Positions 6,723-15,700 of a stretch of 64,000 nt of DNA are shown here, in pieces. Source of the DNA: Alcanivorax quisquiliarum (GTDB lineage Bacteria; Pseudomonadota; Gammaproteobacteria; Pseudomonadales; Alcanivoracaceae); the NCBI RefSeq assembly GCF_023051175.1, contig NZ_JALKII010000002.1, positions 62,001 to 126,000 of the forward strand, read 5' to 3'. The position numbers and the translations under genes are program-made. The notes under the pieces were generated by a model. That model saw only the letters and a program-made list of their open reading frames with translations, ran no database searches and was not told where the DNA came from. The stretch's first letter is position 1. Each line of letters opens with the position of its first letter.

Positions 6723-9700
6723 TTACTTTGCACCAATTGACCCTCCTACAAAAGCTCCGGATGCTGTTACAATAAAGTCTCGCGGCGCGGCAACCGTCTG
6801 CCCCAAAATACCATTAGGGACAGCGGAATGAATTCGCCCACTCAAAGCACCACCAACAACAGACCCAGCCACAGCGCCCCAGTTTATTCTATCCATGATA
6901 GACTCACATGGTTCTTGCCTTAGTGACATAACTTGACCAATTAGATCACCAGCTCCTCCAGCAATCGCACCACTTAAAACACTCCCCAAGATACCGGCCC
7001 CGGCGAAGCCTCCCGTAAGAGCACCTGCAAACATGCTCGCGGCAATTTCTTTGCCCGACGCATTTGGATTGGAAATAAGCGTGCCGATAAGACCGCCTGC
7101 CGCACCAATAACAGCGCCAGCAAAAATCATTACGGCCTCGCCCTCAGGATCAAGGAAATTCACCGGGTCGTTCACAACATATCCATACATGTTGGAATCC
7201 CCTCCCGCGAATCCTATCGGATCTTTCGCCGTCCACCGCCCACTATGAGCGTCATAATCTCTAGCCCCAAACCGGGTGAGTTGGGTGTGTTGATCATAGA
7301 TACCGCCGGCGAAACCGAATGGTTGAAAGCCTGGGTTGGTGTCTTGTGTGATATTGCCCCATACGTCGTACTCAAGGCGTTGGGCAACTTGACCGGTGGC
7401 CACGTCCAGCACCAGCCTGGGGCTGCCCAGGTGATCGCTGATGATCTGATAGGTGTTGCCATCTTTGATCATGTAGGCCGGCACATTGGGCTGATCGGCG
7501 TAGATAAAGTGGCTGATCACGTTACCGTTGCCATCCAGCTCTGCAATCGGGTTCAGCTGGTCCTGGTACAGGAAGCCGTGTGTGAGGCTGCCGTTGACTT
7601 TCTTGCCGATTCGGCGGTTCTGGCCGTCGATGACGTAGGCGATAGTGATATCGCCGGGCAGTTCCACTTCTAGCAGGTTGCCAAGCTCGTCGTACGTGTA
7701 GTGAGTCGTCGCGCCGCTTTCTGTTTTGCTGGCCAGTTCGCCGTTGGCGGTGTACTGGTAGGTGGCGCCCTGATAGCTCACCAGGCGATCTTGCGCATCG
7801 TAGCTGGCAATCAACTGGCCGTTCTCATGGGTGCGATTGCCGTTGTCGTCGTATTGCCAGCTGGTGGTGACGCCGTCGCGGGTTACCTGGGTCAGGCGAC
7901 CGGCGATGTCGTATTGATAACTGTCGGTAAAGCTGCTGCCGTTCAGGCTTTCTGTCCGGGCGGTAAGGCGGCCCCCTTTATCGCGGCTGTAGCTCAGGGT
8001 GCCGAAGCTGTTCCCATCACGGCTGATGGTGGTGCTGATACGTTCGCCGAAGGCATTGTAGCCGTAGCTGTGCTCCAGAATGCCCAGTGTGGCACTGGTC
8101 ACCAGGCCGTGATCGGCATTGCGGACGAGGCTCAGGCTGCCGGCTCCGGTCAGCAGGCCATCGTTATCGTAGCTGAAGTCGGTGCAGCTGGTGCTGTTGA
8201 CACAGCGCTGGCTGATCCAGAGGTTGTTATCCGGGCTTTGCGATACCGAGCCGCTGATTTCGCCCGACCAGGATTGGGTTGTCAGCAGGGCGCCATCCCA
8301 TTGAAAGGCTAGGCTATTACCTTCCGGCGTGATTATCTGGGTCAGGTTGCCAGTCAGGGGGTTGTGTTGATAGCTGATGGTGCCACGCGCCAATGTGGCC
8401 CCCACAAGCTGGCCGCCTGTGTTGTAGTTGAACAGCACTTCACGATCATCCGGGCGCTCGATGCGCACCAGATCACGATCGCGGTTGTAGTGATAGAGAG
8501 TGACGGTGTGGCCCTCTGGTACTTTGGGCGGCGTATAGGTGCTCACCTGGTCAATTCCATCGTAGCTGAACAGGTGCGCGCTGCGCCCCGGCGGGGTCAG
8601 GCTGGTCAGATTGCCGTTGGCATCATAGCTATACTGCACAGCACGGCCATCGGGGAAGGTCTGGGTCGTGACGCGGCCGCGGAGATCGTGCCCGAAGGTT
8701 GTGGTGCGGCCCATGGCATCGGTGAGGCTGGTGAGGTTGCCTCGTGCATCATAGCTCAGCGCCGTATCCCGCTGCTGCGTGCCGCTTCCCTGGCTCAAGT
8801 TTTGTAGCCGCCCGGCGTTGTCATAGCTGAAGAACATGGGCAGCAAGCCATCGAGCGTAATCTGCTGCGGCAGCAGGGTAAGTGGATCGGCTTGTATTGT
8901 CAGCTTCCGGCCCTCCGGTGTGGTGTGCCGGGTGAGGCCGGTGCGGGTATCGCGCTCCAGCGTGCTCACTTTGCCGTTCAGGGTGGTAAGTTCGGTATAA
9001 CGTGCAGTGTCTGCACCGTTTTCCGCATATTCACGCTCAATGGTGATGCTGGTTTCCAGGCCACCGGGCAATGTTTGCAGAATGCTGGCGGGCCGGGGAC
9101 GCAGGGTTTTCTTGTCTAGTGCGTGATTGATCTGCGTGATCACACCCTGCTCTTCCAATCTCTCTTGCAGGCCATCCGGCGAGAGCGTACGCAGCGCTTC
9201 CACGCCATCGGGATAGCGGGTAAGCCATTGGCTGTCGCCATTTTCCAGCCGGGTGCGCTCAACCTTGTAGTGGCGGTGCTCGGCGGTGAGATAACCGTAG
9301 TGATCTTCATTGACGCCCAGGTGTTCATTATAGAATGACCAGCGCCCCTGTTCCGGGTTACGAGTTTCCAGCAGGCGGCCGTGCAGGTCGTAGTCGCGTT
9401 CATGACTGTGGCCGTTGGGATCGGTTTTTTCCACCAGCAGACTGCTGACCGCACCGTTCACCGCCGGCGCATAGTCGAAGAGAAAATGGCCACCATCTTC
9501 GTAACCGACCTCAAGCAACTGGTTATCGCCATCAAGGGTGAGCGTTGTTATCTGGCCGTCGGCAGCAATGATCCGGGCAGGTTTGCCAGAGGCATTCCGT
9601 TCAATGCTGGTGGCCCGGCCGAAACGGTCAATGATAGCCACCAGGTAACCTGCTTCATCGTACTCGAAGGTGTTCAGGGTAACGCCACTATCGCCATCAA

Positions 9701-12700
9701 CCGTGGCGAGGTGGCGGCCCTCGTTGTCGAATACAAAAGGCATCCGGAATGCTTCAGCCGCTTCACGGACACAGCGCACATGATAGCTGTCATTTTTGCT
9801 GAAGCGAGGACTGTTGTAACTTTCACTCTCGACCCCCCAGGCTTGGGCATCATCTTGATGATTGGTGGTGGAACTCCAGTAAACCTTGCGGAAGCTGGCT
9901 GTCGGGTTCCATAGCTCGCCCGGCGGAAAAGTGACACGGGTTTGATGCTGGAACACTTCATTGGGCAGCGCGTAAAGCAGCTCGTTGATATTGGGCAGTC
10001 GCCAATTGTCGTAACCGGCATAGGTGGACGATTCACAGTGCGCAATGCTGTCTTGCCAGTTGAGTTTCAGGGTGGCATTGACGGGGGCGTCCTGCCACAT
10101 CAGGGCGTTGTCCTGATCAATTACCACGCCCTGATCGGCATCTCGCACCAGGGCCTCTACATTTCTTTCATCCAGTAATTCGCCTCGTACGCACAGCACA
10201 GGCAAATTCAGGTTATGAGTATTGACGCTGCGCTGACGCCAAAGCTGCCGCCCGCGTGTCGGATGGTAAATCATCGGCCCGATGTTGGTGTCCGCTTTGC
10301 TCAGGGTATAACCCGCCTCTTTCGAGGTAGGCAAACGCCAACCGCTGCCCGGCAAGTCCACGGCCTGAGCGCAGTAACTTCTCGCCTCTGATACCTCGCG
10401 GAACTCGCGGGGGCGATCCCGATATTCCCACTCCAGCCCCGTGACCTTGTCCATCAGGGTGCCCTGTTCCGTAAGGGCATAGGCGATCACGCTGCCGCCA
10501 GTCTGATAGTAACCATCGTCACCGTTAATCTGGCTATAGGTTTGCCCGGTCTTCAGAATCAGGGATTGCGCTGGCACTTTCTGCACGCCGCCACTGCCGA
10601 GGTAAAGTCGGCCGGCCGGGTCAAACTCATGCACCTCTGACAGTGACCACCCCTCCGCCAACTGACTGGGGTAGCTGTTGCGTACGCTGATGCCGCTACG
10701 ATGCCAACCTGTCACAAGCTCGCGCCCCGGCACGAGGGTCGGACGCTCGCCCTGCTGCGCCCAGGCGTTGGGGAAATCATCCAGCGCTCGCTGTTCCTCG
10801 GCTGCATTGCCGGTGCTCATGAAAACACCTTGATACTGGTAGCCGACACTCACACGACCGCTTACCAGGCCGGGGGTGCGGGTGCCGTCAAGGTTTCGGC
10901 CATCCCAGATAAACTCGGCCTCCTGATTCTCTATGGCTGGCAGCACCTGCTCGAACACATGGCCGCCGATTTCAAGCCGCACAATGATGCCTTGCAGCGA
11001 AGCCGGTATCTGCTCTCCGCTGGCGCGTACAAGAATCCGGTGGTGGTAACCGGCGGTGCGCTGGCTGTGATAATGCAGCGCCTGTGAGGTGCCGGCAACC
11101 GGGATGGTTTCGTGGAGGCTTTGCTGATGCAGCACACAATGAGAGCCTGTGCTGACACAGTCTTCCTCGGTTTCCTGCTGCTCGTCCACGTCGGTCTCGG
11201 TGTCGACAGGCTCCTCGGCATCGCTGGGTGAGAGGTTGTAATCGTAAGGGGTCATATGATCGAAGTTGCCCCACCACAGGGTGTCGCCCGGCTGATAGCC
11301 CGCTGCGAGCAGGCCGATGATTTCGTCCCCGGTATCACCGTTGCCATTGAGATCATCGGCCAGCCCGTCGCCGGTATAATCCAGACCGTCGATCTGGCCA
11401 TCGCCGTCACTATCAATCAACTGGACGACCACACCATTGGGCGAGGGAATCCATTGATCGACAAGGCGATCAAAGTAACCGATGGGAATGATTTCTCCCA
11501 CGGCAAAGCCCAGGAAGTTGTCAATGAACATCACCACCTGGCCATCAAACAGCACGGTATCGCTATAATGCACGCCTTCAACGTGAAGATCGTTGGCAAA
11601 GGTGAAGGCTGTTTCCGGTGGCAGGAACCCCGGCATGGAATCGGGGGTTTCAAATTCTGTCGCGGAGAACCAGAAGCCTTCCAGTTCTCTTTGTGCGCCA
11701 TCCACCGATACCACTGTGGCTTTGCTGATATTGTTGAAAATCACCGTTGCACGGCGTGATCCGAATTCATCGGTGATCAGGGAAGACTGGTGGACCTGAA
11801 GCTGCCCGCCTGTCAGATCAATATGTGAGCGTGCGGTGTCCCGTGGCAGCAACGTGACAGTCGCCAGATTACCCCAGCCATTTGAAGGCGCGATGGTGTT
11901 GCGCTGCACCACAAGATGCCCGGGCTTCTCGTAAACCAGTGTTTGATGGCCCGCTGGGCCGGCGATGATGAAATGCCCGGTACTGTCGGTGCGGGTGCTG
12001 CCGAGATCCGGGCGATTCAGGAAGCTGACCTGAACGTCCGCCAGTGGCGTACCCTGGCGGCTTTCTGCCCGCCCGGTAAAACGCGCCATCAGCTGCGGAT
12101 CATACGACTGCACTGTGGCATTATCCGGCACGTGCTGTAGCAGCGCTTGCGCCGGAGTACCGATGAGGTTGCTGGTATCGGTGGGCTGCTGCACATGCAC
12201 GTGCACGCTGTTGGAGCGCAGGCTGCCAAGGCGTGCCGCCACCCTGGCCTGCCCTGGCCGGATTGCCGTGATCTCACCTTGCTCGACCTTCACCACGGAA
12301 CGTTGATCAGGAATAAACTGCGCGTATGAAGTGAAATCCACTCGCTGCCCGGTTTCATACACGCCTGTCAGCGTGAGGGTTTGCAGAGAGCCTGGCGTCA
12401 TCAATAGCGTGGCAGGTTCGATGGTGATCTGTTCCAGCCCCTGCTGCTCTATCAAGGCTGCATCCAGCTCGATCAGGTGATCGGTATTACAGCCCTGAGC
12501 CTCGGATATATCCACGGTCTGCACCCGGCTGCTGTCCCAGCTTGCGCCCTGATCCAGCGTTTTCAAGACCGTGACGTACCCATAGCGTGAGTTTTGCGGT
12601 TGGCCCGGCGCATAGTGGCCACGCGATATGCCGAAACCAAGCAGGCCCTCGGTATAAGGTGAATCATGGTTCTCATCCAGGCCCGTCTGTAGCAGATGAT

Positions 12701-15700
12701 TCCGGTGTCCCCATGGCTCGCCTTCCATGTCTTCGAAATCGCTGAACCAGTCTTTGTCCTGATATAACCAGGCAAAAATTGAGCGCACCAGGGCCTCATC
12801 TTCGGTTGGCAGCGTCGTCGCCACGGCGCCCGCAACAGATTCGGGCCTGAAGGATGAAAGATCGCGATGTGTCTCGATATCCGGGTAGGCGTCCATCCGC
12901 TGGAGGGGCGAACGGCCATCGGCGTAGTGACTGATCACCATATTGTGCGTGCGTATGTAATCCGCATAGGTCTGGGCGGCATCGACGATATCGACGTCAA
13001 AACCGGCATAAGGCTTGATCCCTCTGGCTGACCGCTCCGCATTGATCAGATAAAGGCTTTTTTGCTGGACGCTCATTGCGTCCCAGCTGGCCTGATCCGG
13101 CATGAGTAGATATCGGGAAACAGAAGGGTCGAGAGAACGGGCGTAGTTGAATGCCCGCTCGATATCTTCCACCGTTTCAGCCTCGTTGCCGCGCCACTCC
13201 AGATTGTCGTCCGGGTAACGAGCTGAATAATCCCGATCATCTTCTACCGGCAGTGCCGGGCAAACAGTGAGCGCTCTGGCAGGCTCGATCATCAAAACCA
13301 GACTGGCAACATCTGATATACCCAGATCGGTACTCACTTCCAGTTCAATCAGGTATTCGCCGGGATCAAGCCCGTCTATTTGCGCGACTGCGGTATCAGC
13401 CAACCAATTACCATCCAGACGCCACTGGAATGACAAGCCGCCCTCGGCTACGACACTGGCGCTGCCATCCAGCTCAATCAGCGTATTGACGTAGCCAAAA
13501 TACTGCTCAGGCAGGACGGCCTGTGGCGCATGGCCAACCCGGACACGAACGGCCTGCCGGGCCACTTGCCCCTCGCTCGATTCCGCTTCCAGCCAATAAT
13601 CCCGATCACCAAGCGGCAAGCTGTCCAATTGCAACTGCGGCCCTTGCCCCACTGATACATCCCCGTCGCCTTCGAACCAGCGAAAATAGGCAATGGCGCC
13701 ATGAGATATATGGCTTTGTGAAGCATCCAGCGTGACCGTCTGGCCCTCAGGGGCCACAATTTCTTCGGGCAAGACGATGACCGGCAACGGGTATTGAACG
13801 GAGACCGAAATATTTTCCTGATGCACACGGCCTGCCTGATCCGTTACCAGCAGAATAACACCATGGGTACCGGCAGCCAGATCACTCAGCTCAAGCAGCG
13901 AGCCGGTACCCAGCACTGTATCGCTGTGAGCATCACGCCATTCGTAGTGCACTATGTCACCAGCATAAGTGGGAGCGCTGGCATTCAGGGTCACCGTATC
14001 ACCCAGGCTGTTGTGCTCGTGCCCCTCCACAAGCAGATCGGGGCGCGCCGCCACACTCACTGTCATGATCTTCGACGTGGTCAGGCCACCGGTGTTGGTG
14101 ACCTCAAGCTGAAACTCCCAAACACCGATATCCAGTTCATTCAGAGCCAGTACAGCGCCGCTCCCGACAGGCTCATTGGTGTTCAACAAGGTCCATTCAA
14201 AGCTTTCGATGTCATGAAAAGCATCATGCGATTGACTGGCATCGAACGTGACCGGCTCGCCCTGCCACACCGCGTTCGGGCCTTGAATAATCACTAGCGG
14301 CGGGCCGTATACCGTCAGCTCCAATGGCTCGCGAAGTGTTTTCGACAGGCCACGTTCGTCAGTCACGGCAAGCTGTATCTGATAAACACCTGGGGTTGAA
14401 AAGCTGACTTCAGCGGTCATCGAATCAGCCAACACCCGATCCTCGGTCAGCTCCCTCCACTGGTAGCTGATGATGTCAGCCTCAAGATGGTGGCTATCTG
14501 TTGCATCCAGCGATACCAGTTCATTAACGGCAACAACAAGAGGCGAGACAGTTGCAACGGGTACGGGCTCGCCATATGAGCGAACGCAACGAACGGGTAG
14601 CTCTTCATCAACTGCGATAGCATGAAAGTTCAGGTTCTCCAGCCACCAGTATTCAGTGTAATACTGGTAACGAAACCGATATCGTCTCTCAAGTGTGCCG
14701 TCATAAAGAGTAGCAGTATTATCAGAAGTAACGGTGGAAGATTGCCAATATGGCGTTTCCGGGATGTTCTTGAAGTAGAGCGATGATCCCCGAGAGTTCA
14801 CATGATACTCGATCTCTCGTTGTAGCAGATGTGACTCGTTGAAGTTCGGCAAGCGCCAATCATCATGCCCCGCCAACTGCAAATCGTCACAGTAGTTCAT
14901 CGCCTGATCAAAGTTTCCAGTTTGCATCAGGACATCTTCATTATCCTGCCACATCAACCGGTTGGTACGATCAACAACATAAGGCGCTGCTTCTGGCTTA
15001 TGGAATTCCGATACAAAGCGCTGCTCGCCGCTGACACAGCGCACATGACCCTCTTTGTCATAATCGGTAGGCAAAACACGTGCTGTAATAAAATCCACCA
15101 GCGTGTTCAGGTAACTACCGCCGTTCCGGGTATAGTTATTCTTCGCATGGTAATCAGCGCCATAGCTCGAAGTACCGACATGTTCGAATGCCGAGCTGAT
15201 CAAACGCTCGCTGGAGTCCGGATTATCACGGAAATGCTCTAGCAAGAAAATCAGTTCAAGGCGATTCGGCAGGCGCCAGTTGGTGATGCCGCCGTGCACC
15301 AATGTGTCACAGTATGCCTCGGCGTCGGCATAAAAAACTTTGGGGGCAAGCACTGCACTACTGTCCTGCCAGATCAGGCCGTTTACTTTGTCAAAAACTA
15401 TTTCGTTAGTCGGGTCACGCTCATAAACCCTCGCCGTTCCTACCCTGGTTGCCGCATCGTCATGGCTGAATCGAGAGCTTAGAGCACCCGTCTTTGGCAC
15501 CCTGGAAAGCCCTTCCGCCAGCATATCCACGGTCACCATGGGCGCGATAGAAAGCGTAAACTCCTGAATATATTCCAGGCCGTAGATATCCGTTGCCTGC
15601 AACCGGACGGCGTGGTCACCAATATCACCATCTCCTGGTGTCCAGCTCAGTATTCTATCTTGCAACTGCATTCCGGCTGGCCCGGCCAGAAGATTGAAGG

